Assembly (NCBI GenBank): GCA_050084985.1
Contig: JBITNC010000001.1
Coordinates: 214,954,001 to 215,018,000, forward strand
Source of the DNA: Nageia nagi
Lineage: Eukaryota > Pinophyta
Length of the DNA: 64,000 nt
Direction of reading: 5' to 3'
How positions within the stretch are numbered: the stretch's first letter is position 1; every line of letters starts with the position of its first letter. Of the stretch, positions 24,101 through 37,578 are shown one piece after another. The translations under genes and the position numbers were made by a program. Below the pieces are notes generated by a model, which ran no database searches, was not told the DNA's origin, and was given only the letters and a program-made list of their open reading frames with translations.

Positions 24101-27100
24101 TTTTCTAGTAAAATATTTTTCTTCTTTAAAATGTATTTTTTATAAAATATAATTTATTTATATGAAAAAATATTTATGTACAAAAATGTAATCTTTTCTG
24201 TAAAAGTTATAAGCTTTTTAGTAAAAATATAATATTTTTAAAAACTATAATATTAAAATGTAAAAGGTAATCATTTTTTGTAAAAATATAATATTTTTTA
24301 ATAAATATGCAATCTTTTCTATTTTTTTATTTCTATACAAATGTAAATGTTTCTATAAAAAATTAATATTTTTTTATAAAAAATGAAATATTTTATAAAA
24401 AAATATAATATTTCCTTTAAAAATATAATATTTTCTATAACAAAATAATTTTTTTATAAAATTAATTTTTTTTCTATACAAATTTAATTTTTATAAATTA
24501 AAATGTAAGTTTTTATATAAAAATATTAATTTTTTCTATTTCTTTTTCTATAAATTTACTTTTACAAATAAAAATATTTTTTATTGATGCAACTTGTTAA
24601 GGTCATAACTTATGATCCAGGTATCCATTTGATCTTATAATTTTAATTTTTTTTTTGGTAAAATTTTAAATTTAATATGTAACTATTTTTCTATAAAAAT
24701 AGTCTTTGTTATAAAAATGTTATCTTTTTTTATAAAAATATAATTTTTATAAAAATGTAATTTTTTCTATAAAAATGTATTTTTTATTATAAAAATTTAT
24801 TTTTTCTATTATATTTCCCTATGAAAATATAATTTTCCCTATAAAATATAATTATTTTTATTAAAATGTAATTTTTTTGATAAACATTTTTTTTATAAAG
24901 GTAAAGGTAAATTATATTAACATGCACTACCTAACAATCTAATATAGGTCTAGGTAAAGGTAAATTATTTTTTTCTATTATCTTTCCCTATGGATAGCTT
25001 GTAGTATGCTATTACATAACATGTATGTCTCGTACTAAGAATGGAACATGGGATAGGCCATAGTAATGTCAACACATTAGAAATTTTTATTTAGAAATAT
25101 AATATTTTCTATAAAATATAAATTTTTATAGAAAAGATTATTAATACACCTTGTTGAGGCCATAGAGGTCATAGATTATGTTCCAGGTGTCCATTTTGAC
25201 CCTATATTTTTTTAGTGAATGTAGAATAGAATTTCTTGTAATTTTAATATTTTTTAAAATTTTAAATTTAATATCTTCTATAAAAATGTAATTATTTTTC
25301 TATAAAAATGTAGTCTTTGCTATAAAATATAATTTTTATTACAAAAATTTAATTTTTCTTTAAAGTGTGATTATTTTTCTAGAAAAGTGTAATCTTTGCC
25401 ATTAAACTATTAATTTTTTCTATAAAAATATGAATTTTATGTGAAATATAAATATTTTTTTAATAAAAAATGTAATCTTTTCTATAAAAATGTAGTATTT
25501 TAAAATTAAATATAATCATTCTTACAAAATGTTTACTTTTTCTATAAAAATATAATATTTTCTATAAAATTATAAATTTTCTATAAAAATTAATTTTCAC
25601 CATAAAAATGTATTTCTTCCTATAAAAGTATTATCAATTATATAAAACTTTAAGCTTTCTTAAAAAAATATAATATATATTTTTATGCAAAAAGTACATT
25701 TTTATAAAAAGAATATTAAACTTTTATAAGAAAGATTATTGATGCACCTTATTAAGGCCATAACTTATGATCCAAGTGTCCATTTGACTCTATATTTTTA
25801 TAATATATAGTCTTTGTTATAAAATTATCATCTTTTCTATAAAAATATAATTTTTATATATTTTCTATTAAAACATAATTTTTAATATGTAAATGTAATT
25901 TCTCTATCAAATTTGATTATTTTTATTAAAATATAATTTTCCAATAAAAAATTAAATTTTATAAATAATAATGTAATTTTTTTCTAGAAAATATAATATT
26001 TTCTATAAAAAATATAATGTTTTCATAAAATATAATTATTTTAAAAAAATATGATATTTTCTATAAAAATATAATCTTTTCTCTAAAAATGTAATGTTTC
26101 TTATATAATATTTTCTATAAAACATAATTTGTTAATATAAAAATATTTATTTTATATTCAAAAATGTAATTTTCTATAAAAATATATTTTTTCTATAAAA
26201 TCCTTAACTATCATAAAAAATATAATTTTTCTTTTAAAGGTAATTTTTTTATAAAATATAATTTATTTATAAGAAAATATATTTTATGTACAAAAATATA
26301 ATCGTTTTTGGTGAAAGTTATAATTTTTATAGTAAAAATATATTTTTTAGAAATATAATATTAAAATCTAAAATGTAATCTTTTTTGTAAACATGATATT
26401 TTTTAATAAATATGTAATCTTTTATATAAAAATTATATTTTTTTATATAAATGTAAATTTTTCTATAAAAATGTATTCCTTCTTATAAAAGTATTATTTA
26501 TTATATAAAAATTTAATCATTCTTATAAAAATATAATATATATTTTTATGTGAAAAAAGACATTTTTATAAAAAAATTATTAAACTTTTATACAAAAGAT
26601 TATTGATGCATCTTGTTATGGCCATAACTTATGATCCAGGTGTCCATTTGACCCTACATTTTTTAGTGAATGTATAATTGAATTTCTTATAATTTTAATT
26701 TTTTCTCTAAAATTTTAAATTTAATATTTTCCATAAAAATGTAATTATTTTTCTATAAAAATATAGTCTTATAAAAATGTTATCTTTTGTATGAAAACAT
26801 AATTTTTATAAGAATGTAATCTTTTCCATCAAAATGTAATTTTTATTATAAAATTTGTATTTTTTCTATTATCTTTCCCTATAGAAATATAATTTCTCTA
26901 TAAAATTCGATTTTGTATTAAAATGTAATTTCTCAATAAAAACATTAATTTTTATAAATAATAAAAATGTAATTATTTTTTATATATAATGTAATATTTT
27001 CTATAATAATATAATTCTTTTATAAAAATATAATATTTGCAGTGAAATGTAATCTTTTAATCTAAATTTTCTTTATAGATAAAAATAATTTTTTTATTAA

Positions 27101-29400
27101 AATTTAAACTTTTAAATAAAAATATAAATTTTATGTAAAAAATGTAATATTATAAAATAAAATATAATCTTTCGTATAAAATATCTAGTTTTTCTACAAA
27201 AATATAATAGTTTCTATAAAATGTAATTATTTAATAAAACTTAATATTTTATATAAAAATATAGTCTTTTCTATAAAAATATATTTTTTATAAGAATGTA
27301 ATCTTTTCTATAAAAATGTCCATTGGACCCTACATTGATGGACCTTTTTAATGCCATAACTTATGATCCATGCGTCCATTTGTTCCTATGTGTTTTTAAT
27401 GAATGTAGAATTAAATTTTTTTTAATTTTAATATTTTCTATAAAATTTTAAATTTAATATTTTCTATAAAAATGTAATTATTTTTTATATAAAAATATAG
27501 TCTTTGGTATAAATATGTTATTTTTTCTATAAAATTATATTTTTAAATGAATGTAATCTATTTTATAAAAATATAATTTTTATTATTAAAAATTATTTTT
27601 TCTATTATCTTTCCCTATGGAAATGTTATATTCTCTATAAAATGTGACTATTTTTATAAAAATATAATTTTTTGATAAAAAATCATTTTATAAATAATAA
27701 TGTAATTTGTTTCTAGAAAAATGTAATATTTTCTATAAAAATATTAATTTTTATAGGAAAGATTATTAATGCACCTTATCAAGGCCATATATTATGATCT
27801 AGGTGTCCATTTGACCCTAAAGTTTTTTAGTGAATGTAGAATAGAATTTCTTATAATTTTAATATTTTCTCTAAAATTTTAAATTTGATATTTTCTATAA
27901 AAATGTAATTATTTTTCTATAAAATTGTAGCCTTTGCTATATAAATGTTATCTTTTCTATAAAAATATAATTTTTATAAGAATGTAATCTTTTATATAAA
28001 AAAATAATTTTTATTACAAAAATTTAATTTTTTATATTATTTGGAAATATAATTACTTTATAAAATGTGATTATTTTTATTAAAATGTAATTTTTTGATA
28101 AAAATTTAATTTTTATAGATAATAATATAACTTTTTTCTATAAAAATATATTTTTTCTCTATAAAAGTCTAATCTATCATATAAAAATATAACTTTATCT
28201 ATAAAAATTTATTTTTTTATAAAATAAAATTTGCTTATATGAGAATATATTTTATATATAAAAATGTAATCATTTTTGTAAAAGTTATAATTTTTATAGT
28301 ACAAATATAGTATTTTTCAAAAATAAAATATTAAAATGTAAAAGGTAATATATTATATAAAATTATATAAATTTTTAATAATGTAATCTTTTCTATAAAA
28401 ATATTTTTTTTTATAGTAATGTAAATTTTTCTTTAAAAATGTAATATTTTTTTTATAACAATGTAAAAATTGCATATAAAATATAATATTTCCCATAAAA
28501 ATGTAATATTTTCTATAACAATATAATTGTTTTATAAAAATATAATTTTTTCTATACAAATTTAATTTTTGTAAATAAAAATATATTTTTTTTATATAAA
28601 AAGTAATCTTTTATGTTAAAATATTCAATGTTTCTATATAAACAAAATATTTTCTATGAAATGTAATCTTTTTATATAAAATTATTTTTATAAAAATGTA
28701 ATATTTTCTATAAAAAGATTAAAAAAAATAAAAAAATGTAATATTTTAAAATAAAATATATTCTTTCCTATAAAATGTCTATTTTTCTATAAAAATATAA
28801 TATTTTCTATAAAAATTAATTATTTTATAAAACTTAATAATTTTATAAAAAAAAGTATAATTTTTTATAGTTAAAAGTTTTTTCTATAAAAATTTAATAT
28901 TTTCTATAAACATTTATTTTTTCTATTAAAGTGTAATAAAAAATATAATATTTTTTGTAAAAAAAATTGTAATTATTTTCTATAAAATTATAAATTTTCT
29001 ATAAATATGTAATAATTTTCCCTAAAAATGTACTCCTTCCTAAAAGAGTATTATCTTTATTATAAAACTCTAAGCTTTCTTATAAAAGTATAATATATAT
29101 TTTATGGAAAAAAAATACATTTTTAATGAAAAATATTAATATTAAAATATAATTTTTTATATACAAATTTAATTTTTATAAATAAAAATGTAAATGTTTT
29201 AGAAAAATGTAATCTTGTCCATTAAAATATTAAAACTTTCTATAAAATATAATATTTTTATGAAATGTAATATTTTTATACAAATTTATTTTTATAGATA
29301 ATTTTTTTTATAAAAATGTAATCTTCTATGTAAAAATACAAATTTTGTATAAAAAAGTAATATTTTTTAAAATAAAATATAATCTTTCCCATAAAGTGTT
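21110..29400. repeat. 8.3-kb AT-rich array of TTTTCTATAAAAATGTAAT-like units
   Basis: Almost the whole block is variants of a ~20-bp unit, TTTTCTATAAAAATGTAAT or the same with ATATAAT. Embedded in it is a more complex ~100-bp landmark reading approximately GGCCATAACTTATGATCCAG, then GTGTCCATTTGACCCTA and TTTAGTGAATGTAGAATTGA. The landmark starts near 21,166, 21,779, 23,176, 23,538, 24,584, 25,138, 25,740, 26,603, 27,320 and 27,767, always in plus orientation. Two shorter inserts with TATTAACATGYACTA and ATGTCTCGTACT occur near 23,340-23,480 and 24,900-25,080. The open frames in this block are low-complexity translations and not genes. Confidence 0.9.
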
Positions 29401-29699
29401 TATAGGAAATAGGTAAAATTTTCAAAATACCTTAAGAATTAACATTTTTATTTTGCTTTTGCCAATTATAGAGTCATCAATTTCCAAGTATCATATGTCA
29501 ACATCTTATTTAGTTATCAATGATTGAGGTCGAATGTTGATGATTGGTAGACTATAGTTAACTTTTTAATATTTATTTTAATTTTTTATTCTTATTTTAT
29601 TTATCAAAAGAAGGGTCATTTTTGGGTATCTATATTTTTTCTTTTTTGAATTATTGGTTAATTATAAGTAAGAGATAATTCAAAAACTTACCTTTCTAA

Positions 29700-31130
29700 A
29701 TGTGGGTGTATTCAAGTTTCTTAATTTGTATTTGACTTTATTCAATATTTTGGATTAGTCTATTCTCTATGAATAAATTAAATTTGATTGCTTGAATTAT
29801 AATTACGTTCATTTTTGATCTTTTGTATTTAAAGCATATTGAAAGTAGTATAGTTGTATTATCAAAGTGACACTTGTGTGTATCACTCTACTATATGTTG
29901 TTAATGGTAGTTGCATAATGAGCTACTATGTCATCTTCGCATACTAAAGATAGCATGTGATAGGGAAGTTTGCTCTATAAATATAATTATTTTAATTATT
30001 GTTATTTTCATCCCTAGAGTAGGGTTACATGATAATATTATATATAAGTTTGTATAATGTACTTATTTATATTCAATCTCATCTTTATTTTGCCTATGAA
30101 AAAAAGGATCATTTTTCAAATTTAGAATTATTCTTAAGCTTTAGTTTTTCCAAAAATTTTAAATTTAGTTAAATCAATACGTGAGAGACTTGTTTACTTT
30201 GTCTTTGACATATTTTTCAATTTTTGTTTTTATGGTGTGAGGTGTTAATGGAAATTTTCTTAACATTACCTCACAAGGGATTTAGAATTAGGCTTTTATA
30301 AAATATTTTTTGTGTTTTTATATTCATATACTAATATACACATGTTTTCTATCTAGATTCCTAATAAAATGCTAAAGGAAAGGTTTAAATATTTTTTTAT
30401 ATTTTTTAATATATACGTAAGCTAAACCTAAACTAGAAAGAGGGCTTAAGTTTTATATTATATATTTTCTTTTTTTAAAGAAGTGTTTTGATCAAGTTTC
30501 TTGACTTGTATTAATGCCTAGCCAATGTTTAAAATTGACCTAATCTTTGTGAATAAATTAAATTTTATTAGTCAAATCATGATCAACTTATGTTCTAATC
30601 ACTTATGTACTTTATTTTATTTTGTAAACCATTATGGTGTATACCAAAATGATGCTCATGCCTCTTTTAATATGATGTGTTGTTTGTGGTAGTTAGGTGA
30701 TGTGCTTCTATGTCATGTCTACATACTAAAGCTAGTATAAGATAAATTATGAGTTGTGTATATAATTGGTTTGATTTTAGTAGCTTCCATCCTATCAGTG
30801 AGGGCACATGATAACCTTTCACATAAGATCATATCATATTTGTTAATCATGTTCAATTTTTTGAATTTTAAATTATTCATAAAATTTGATTTCTTTTAAA
30901 CATGTGATTTAAGCTATTTAATAAGTGGTATCTTATTCTTTTTTATGTATTTTTATTACTTAGTCAAAAATTAATGATGAAGCTCCTAAAGAGGCCTTTT
31001 TAATACTTTTATAACTATGTGTTTTATGTACATGCATATTTTTGCATTTCCTTTTCCTATAAGGAGGGCTTAAATACTTTTTACCTTTCTTAAATTTTTT
31101 AATTTTGTTATTTTTTAACATTTACATGAT
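29700..31130. repeat. Diverged tandem duplication, period ~0.78 kb
   Basis: The order CAAGTTTCTT, GTGAATAAATTAAATTT-like, TGATGTGTTGTTTGTGGTAG-like, ACATACTAAAGCTAG-like and CATCC...AGGGNNACATGATAA is present twice, near 29,710-30,030 and 30,487-30,810. Similarity continues weakly beyond. The copies are old and heavily diverged. No coding function is seen. The 300 bp before it (29,401-29,699) hold nothing I recognise. Confidence 0.55.
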
Positions 31131-31846
31131 TTTTATGAGTCATTAGCAATTGGGTCTAATCATTGCTATCCCATATTAGTTTCTAGCATCTGACATAAAA
31201 TCCCTAATGTTCCAAGTTACGATAAAAATAAAAAGACAAAATGAGTTGTCATTCTCTCATTATCTTTTATTGTTCTATGATTTCTCATTAACTTGTTTTG
31301 CTTTCTCATCATGGGACACTTATTTTGTTTCCTTGTCACCTTCCATGAGCTAGTATACCATTTAGGAGACCAGCTATCTAGAGATGATCAATAAGAGAGA
31401 AGGTAGTGTTTTTTTAATTTTTTTCAAGTTTTCTTATTTGAAGTACACTCATGGATAAGTGAATATGATTAAATTATATAATTATTTAAATGTCAAACAT
31501 AACATCCTAGTTAACTTACCAAGATTATCATAATAATATATATGTATGATGAAGTGAAATGAATGTATAATATAATAAAGGGATATAATAAATAATATAT
31601 TCATAATAACTCAATCAAATAATATTTATGATACACTTAAGTTTATTATGAACTCATATGTGTGAAATGATATTCATTTTCTTCTCTTAATGCTTATCAA
31701 CTTAGTGTTTCAAGAGTATAAAATATGTAAGTTGATTCATCCATATAAAACATCCAAATGTCTATCACCACTTTGTAAGGTATACCTCACTGTTAGATGG
31801 ACATCCATAGCTCTGATGAAGACTAACTCTTAGATCCTACTATAAT
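31131..31846. other. No gene seen
   Basis: This is AT-rich sequence without coding or element motifs. It is the immediate left flank of the element C LTR. Confidence 0.5.
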
Positions 31847-32262
31847 TATAGATACATAAAAGTAATTTATTATTTATTTAATAAATCATATTTAAACTTC
31901 TTAAATGATTTAATGCAATATTACATATATCAAGATAAAAGGATATTATAATTCAATTCTATGTGTTATATTAAATTCTATATCATATATCATGGGTCTT
32001 ATTTTAAATTATCTTTAATATAAAAAAGGTTATTATTATTTATAGGATTCAACTTTATTCCTCTCTATCCTTTATAGGATATAAATACAGGTAGAATAGG
32101 TTATTTTTTATAGAGATTAAAACTCTTTTGATATGATAAATAACTCTGATAGGTGGTTTTCAACTATAATGGTATCTTTAGATGGCATCTATATTAAGAA
32201 TTTGTTATACTTTGAGCTATGAAAATTTCATATTTTATGCACAACATAAATCATTTAGATCC
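31847..32262 (+). mobile_element. Element C 5' LTR, left part
   Basis: This aligns with 44,569-44,985 throughout, for example TTTATTATTTATTTAATAAA, CATCATGGGTCTTATTTTAA-like and GGTAGAATAGGTT strings. It breaks off at ATTTAGATCCATTTTT, where the 3' LTR goes on with AAATCCATGCATTTAAGGGG. The continuation is found at 37,579, on the other side of element B. Confidence 0.75.
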
Positions 32263-32539
32263 ATTTTTTATATAGGAATATGGCCATTTGTGATCCTTCC
32301 TACCCTAGTTCAGATTATGGGCAATCCTCTTTTACTATAATTTGGACCATGGGTGGTCCTCTTTTACTACTTTGCAAAACTCAAAAATGCATTAATAACA
32401 TAAACTAATATTAATTTTTGGATGTTTTACACTAGGATTATAGCTATTGCATGAGGAATTCTAGAAAGAGACAACTTTTATAATTGCTTAACAATGGCCT
32501 CCATCAAATGAGAGTTGGAGTACACTTGAGGCTATTTCT

Positions 32540-33788
32540 TTGAACTATTTAGAATTTGCTGATTACATTTATCATGATTAAGATATATTGATAGTTTGAT
32601 GAAGAGATGGAATCTTAATTCCAACATCTTTCACTTATCTTCTAGAAAAATTACAGTGACTTTCAAGGATATCTATAGGATCACTAGATTACTTATTAGA
32701 GGTAAGCTAGTAAATATGGTCTCCATTTCTAGCATTTAATAAGTAGAGGAGTGGGATATATGGCTCATGAGCTTAGATAAGGTGAACCAAAATAAAAGAG
32801 GAGTTTTTCTAATGAGATATATACCAAAAGATCTTCCAACATGAACTAAATTATGATTGAGGCTCCTTATTACTTACTTGACATTCCTCATAGGGATGGT
32901 GTTGATTATCATGAATATTGTCCAACAATTTTGGTATAGATATATCATGATTTGCATGCATTCATTGAGGTGATGAGAGGGGAGAGATAAGTGGATCACT
33001 CTATGATACTAAAAGTATGGGCCTATGATCACATAGGCATCTTTAGACCAACCTCTCTACCATGGAATCTACTTGATGATGTGCCCACATCGTTGTGATG
33101 GGCAACTACACATAGTCTTAACTTTCTTAACATTAACTTAGAGGGATGGAGGATATGATTCAACACACTCAAGGAGTCATAGATGCACTAGAATTCATAT
33201 AGATATGCCTTAGAGTGGATCGAATACATGCATGAGCTAGCCTAGGTGACATACTCAATATATATCTAAGCATGCAAGGTATTGGTTGAGTCATATAGGC
33301 TAAAGTGAGTACTTCAATAGTTTAGAATTAAAGGATATAAGATGATTATAAGATAGTAGTACATTACTACTATAGGAAATATCTACTAGAGGACTATGAG
33401 CCAATGCCAAATTAGGATTTCAAGTGGATATCCCCTAGTGAGGACTCAAATTTTAAGGATGACCTAGACATAGATGGTATTAAGCATACTAAGGACTGCA
33501 TGAAATGATGGTATAGACATACTCCTTACCATATAGGCATACATGAGGTAGACCAACCTGAGGATGAAGAAGATGTAGTTGACATAGAGGAGGCACTGAT
33601 AAGATGGAGCATAAGGTACACATAGTTAGGATGGAGCTCACATGACATGGATGATAGTGTGACAAGACACTAGATTGTAATCATGATGATAATGAGGAGA
33701 CTAACTCAAACCAAAATGAATACAAGCCTAACATAGAGACATGGATGTGTTCAAAGATGAAAAGGATGATGGTATAAATTCTTTTTAT

Positions 33789-33837
<49 letters not shown>

Positions 33838-34205
33838 TTTATTTATAAAATACATGCAATACTCATATGTGATTTATATGCATATGATGAGGATCCTAAA
33901 CTAGACATAGCTTAGCTACACAAGCTTATAGAGTAAAAGGATGCTAAAATTAGAGATCTACAAGGATAGTTATGATATAGAAGAGGAGACTATACTACCC
34001 TATACCAAGATCTAAAAAGAGCCAACATGTAGATCCAAGATCTTTATGAGTAGCTATGCAAGGTTGAGAGATAAGTAGGAGAAGAAAAAATGGGAGCCAA
34101 AAAATATAAGGAAAGATGTAGGGGTAGTTGCTCTAGTAGGGCTACTAATTCTATTGTAGGGAGAGGAGGTCCTTCTAGGAGGCTATAGCTTTTAGGCACA
34201 TGATG
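32540..34205 (+). pseudogene. Plant mobile domain (PMD/MAIN-like) pseudogene of element B
   Basis: Read in shifting frames on the plus strand, the order of motifs equals that of the element A copy. It runs FADYIYHD, a NSNIFHLS-like segment, KITVTFKDIYRITRL, EEWDIWLMSLDKV, KRGVFL, RLLITYL, an acidic stretch with HTKDCMK and PYHIGIHEVDQ, and at the end a charged coiled-coil-like region and a Gly/Ser-rich tail. Plant mobile domain proteins such as Arabidopsis MAIN act in the nucleus in silencing and gene control; that is known of the family and not shown here. The gene is antisense to element B. Numerous stops and frameshifts make it dead. An intron position (33,772-33,892) corresponds to that of element A and contains the TA microsatellite. 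Confidence 0.75.
33791..33832. repeat. (TA)n microsatellite inside the PMD intron of element B
   Basis: About 21 TA dinucleotides lie between the donor-like GATG|GTATAA at 33,771/33,772 and the exon that restarts with ATCCTAAACT near 33,893. The element A intron at the same place lacks this run, so the expansion is specific to this copy. Confidence 0.9.
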
Positions 34206-34689
34206 ATTACTTAGCCATGCTAAGATTTTGTAAAATAATTAACCTTTTTATGATATATAAAATATTAATTTTATTTATTTGCATTGTTTATAACATGTAT
34301 TTTGTAATAATATGAGAGATAAAACTTGATATTAAGAGGACTAAAAAGATATAATGATCTAGAAGCTAAAACTCTATGCCAAGGGACATTTATTAATTTT
34401 TTAGTTTGACTAAATCTAGCTATGAAAGAGGACTATGAGCAATCTATTCTTGATAATAATGGAGTACCAATGCTCTTGATATGATATCAAAATGATCCCC
34501 TATTTTTTTCATTATGGTATTGATTAGTTCATCTATCCTACTATCAATTTTGTTAGTATTAGTATGATCATGCATGTTTACCAAATGACATAACTAGAGG
34601 GCCTTATGCCCCCATTGGTGCTAGCTTTATTTTGATATTTTTATTATTATGCACCTATGATAATGGGATTTTTTATGATATTTTCTTAT

Positions 34690-36740
34690 GTATACAATAT
34701 TTCTATGTTGTGTTGTGGCATGGGGTTCTTGTAAATCCCTAATTTCTCAGCTACATGTACATGAGTCTTTTTCTTATCTTCTTATTTTTTGAATGATATT
34801 ACTTTTTTATCTATCAAGTATTGAATAACATCTTTAAACTTTTTACATTAACATGTTTTGTATCCATGAATTATAAGATACCCACAAAATCCACCTATAG
34901 TTTTAGTAACTTTTTGACTCATGGGTGGTAGTTGGATCAAATCCTTTTGAAGTAATGATTGTAACAACTCATCATGGTCTTCTGTAATCTTGGTGTACAC
35001 TTTAGAGGTTTTTTAATTAGATGGAAAAGGTGTTTTTTTTACCATTATAATTATTTCTATCATTTTTATATTTGATAGTTTCTTTTCTTCTCTTTTAACT
35101 TTCTAATAACCAAATTTTACTAGGTGCTACTTTTTTTGAATCATGGACATAATCATCTTAAAGAAGGGTTGCTCTAGATAGTTGAAAATTTTTAATATCA
35201 TCTCATATTTAAGGGATTTTATTAACATATAATTAAACTCTTTTAATTTAAATTTATTAATGTGGCTATTTCCTTCCATGCCTTTACAAATTTCTTAAAT
35301 CATTGGTTCTCACCTTGTCTCATTCTTGATAAATTGATAAGTGTTGGTTTTCTTTTTATATTATGTTGATATTGATTTATGAATTTTTATTTTAATTGCT
35401 CATAGTTGGTGATACTTTAATTTTCAAGATTGTAAAACCATTCAAAGATTCTTTCCCTAAACTAAGTTGAAATAATCTCACTAACATATCTTCATAATAT
35501 TGATGACTACAAGCAGCTTCCTCTAAGATTGTGATATGTATCCTTGGATCATTAATGCCATCATATTTGTTGAAATCTATGTCTTCCTTTTTCCATATTT
35601 TTTTTTTTAATTTTTGCACAAAAAATATACCTTTTATTTAATTGTTCACCTTCTTTTCTTTTACTTAATAATGTTATTGTCTTTAATTGTTCACCCATTT
35701 CTCTCAATTATGCCATTCTTTTCTTTAATGTTTCTTTTTAATTTCATATAGCTTTGTTATTATTTTTCTCTAGGGGATCAATTTTATCAATTTCTTCTTC
35801 ATTCTCATATTTAGGTGTGTCAAGAGTGAATCTCCCATCTTGATCTTTCCATTCTTGAATTATTTGATTATCTAACTCTCTTATGATTACTTGTCTTACA
35901 TATATTTGAGTTTTTTGATAATATTATATGTCTATTATTTTCTTTACTTACATCTCTTTAATTTATTTTTCTCTATTTGACTAATTTTATCGAATTCAAC
36001 CATCTCATCATTCAAATGCTCATAATTAATTTCTTATAGTGTTATTGATCTTTTTAAATTTTTCACAAGTATTAAGGATGATGTAGATCGACGAAAGTTT
36101 GACTTAAGGATGGAAGGATAAAGCATACAAAAATTGAAATGGCTTTCTATAGGAAAAATTGGTTTTAAGTAGTCCATTTCAACATGATTTAGATCATGGA
36201 TGGTCCTACTCTACCTTGTTAAGGTGTACGATAAGAGGGGTGGCTTAGCCAACAATATCCTAGAAGATGACCTAGAACTATTTTTGGTCAAAAATTTATA
36301 GATGATATGAAATGAATGAGGTATGGTAGGATCTTTAGTAAACCTATAAAATATCATGGAAATCTTTATGAATTCTTGCACTAACCTTAATTTATCTTCT
36401 ATTATATTTAGATTATTAGATTTTTTAGATCAATAAAGGGCTAATTAACATTTATTTTCAAAAGGTTGGATTATCTTTTCTTCAAGGATCTTATTATCTT
36501 TTGATTCCTCATGATAAGATTCATCAACTATTATATTTATACTTATTTTACCAAGGTTATAATTATCTTAGAAATCTCCATGATAAGATTCATTATTAAA
36601 AAAATACTTGCAACAACTAAAGGGACGCTATCTTTATTTAACCTAGCACTTTTTCTTATTAATGTTACAACTTTCCATGATTTTGTTTTTCTTTTAGTTG
36701 GTTCAAGATTTGATTGATTTAATGATAAAATATGTAATTA
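34690..36740 (-). pseudogene. Gag pseudogene of element B
   Basis: The clearest open part (35,619-35,392) reads KEDIDFNKYDGINDPRIHIT, then VRLFQLSLGKESLNGF. It matches element A gag (GKDIEFSKYNGISDPRMHIT, ARLF, LSLGEEALEWF). Nearer the 3' end, TKITEDHDELLQSLLQKDLI, TKTIGGFCGYLIIHGYKTC and KKFKDVIQYLIDKK match the element A Gag C-terminus with its C-x2-H-x3-GH-x3-C zinc-binding type motif; one His is replaced here. Gag would coat the element RNA and form particles. It starts shortly after the primer-binding region of the 5' LTR. The copy is broken by many stops and some frameshifts. Confidence 0.75.
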
Positions 36741-36786
36741 ATTATTCATATTTTTAGAAGTTAGGGTTCACATTGGATTCATCAAA

Positions 36787-37578
36787 TATTTAGAAATATT
36801 TTGAGAATGCAAATAAATAAATAATTATAAGACCTAAAATATCTATTTTGAGCTACAGATAGTAATTTAAATTGTATAGATAAACATATGAAGAAGATAA
36901 CCACTCTATAATTAAGATAAAAATTTCAATTAAAAACTATAATTTATATACTTAACTTACAAAGCATACTTGACATCAAAGAATGATGATATGTTTGATA
37001 TGTGGATGATAGAAAAATCCTACTCCAAAAGCTATAACTTGATATGCCATGAAAAGAGGAACATGGGTGGTCTATATGTTGTATATGAGGAGCATTCATG
37101 GTGTATTTAGTATGAATAAATAGCACTAATGGCCTTTGTTAGAGTGATATTTGATTTCAAATCAAGTCAATAATTTGTATATAGATATTTTGATCAATGG
37201 TATGATATCTAGATAAATCATCAATATCAAAATAGCTCACATAAGGAAGTACACAAACCACAATCTTGAATGGTGGTATCAAAAGACACCTAAAAGATTA
37301 CCACCACTAAGATTAGATATAGGATGATGTATCTTGTTGGTGTGGAATTACTATTAGATCTCTATTTATATAGATAATAATATGACCTACTTGTTAGGTT
37401 GATGTATACTTACATAAATAAGGTTAGTCCATAATACATAATGATATTTAAGATAATTATTGATATTATGATTATATTCAAGATAAATATTGATATCATT
37501 AAATTAAATATTCTAGTGGTGTATTAGTGCAAGCACATGTATTTATTTAAATTCGTAAATAAATTTTATGCAATAACA
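36787..37578 (-). mobile_element. Element B 5' LTR (792 bp)
   Basis: Minus-strand sequence begins TGTTATTGCATAAAATTTAT and ends ATATTTCTAAATA, aligning over its length with the LTR at 12,697-13,493 and with those of element A. A TATAAATA-like box is present near 37,360-37,375 (plus strand TATTTATATAGATAATAATA), equivalent to that of element A. Beyond its 3' end lies the mutated primer-binding region. Confidence 0.8.

Larger units (their letters stand above)
32263..37578 (-). mobile_element. Element B: PMD-carrying LTR retrotransposon, 3' truncated
   Basis: Minus-oriented. The 5' LTR is at 36,787-37,578, followed (downwards) by a primer-binding region TTTGATGAATCCAATGTGAA that matches TTTGGTGAACCCGACGTGAA of element A. 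A gag pseudogene (36,740-34,690) and an antisense PMD pseudogene on the plus strand (32,540-34,205) follow. The copy ends abruptly near 32,263, upstream of the PMD coding part; the tandem-repeat zone, polypurine tract and 3' LTR of element A have no counterpart. It lies inside the 5' LTR of element C, which is split at exactly these limits. Either the 3' end was deleted after insertion or the insertion was incomplete. Confidence 0.75.

Noticed and set aside
21421-28559. Open frames rich in Tyr, Ile, Phe and Lys in the AT-rich block
   Set aside because: They are translations of the TTTTCTATAAAAATGTAAT-like repeat, with no other sequence content.
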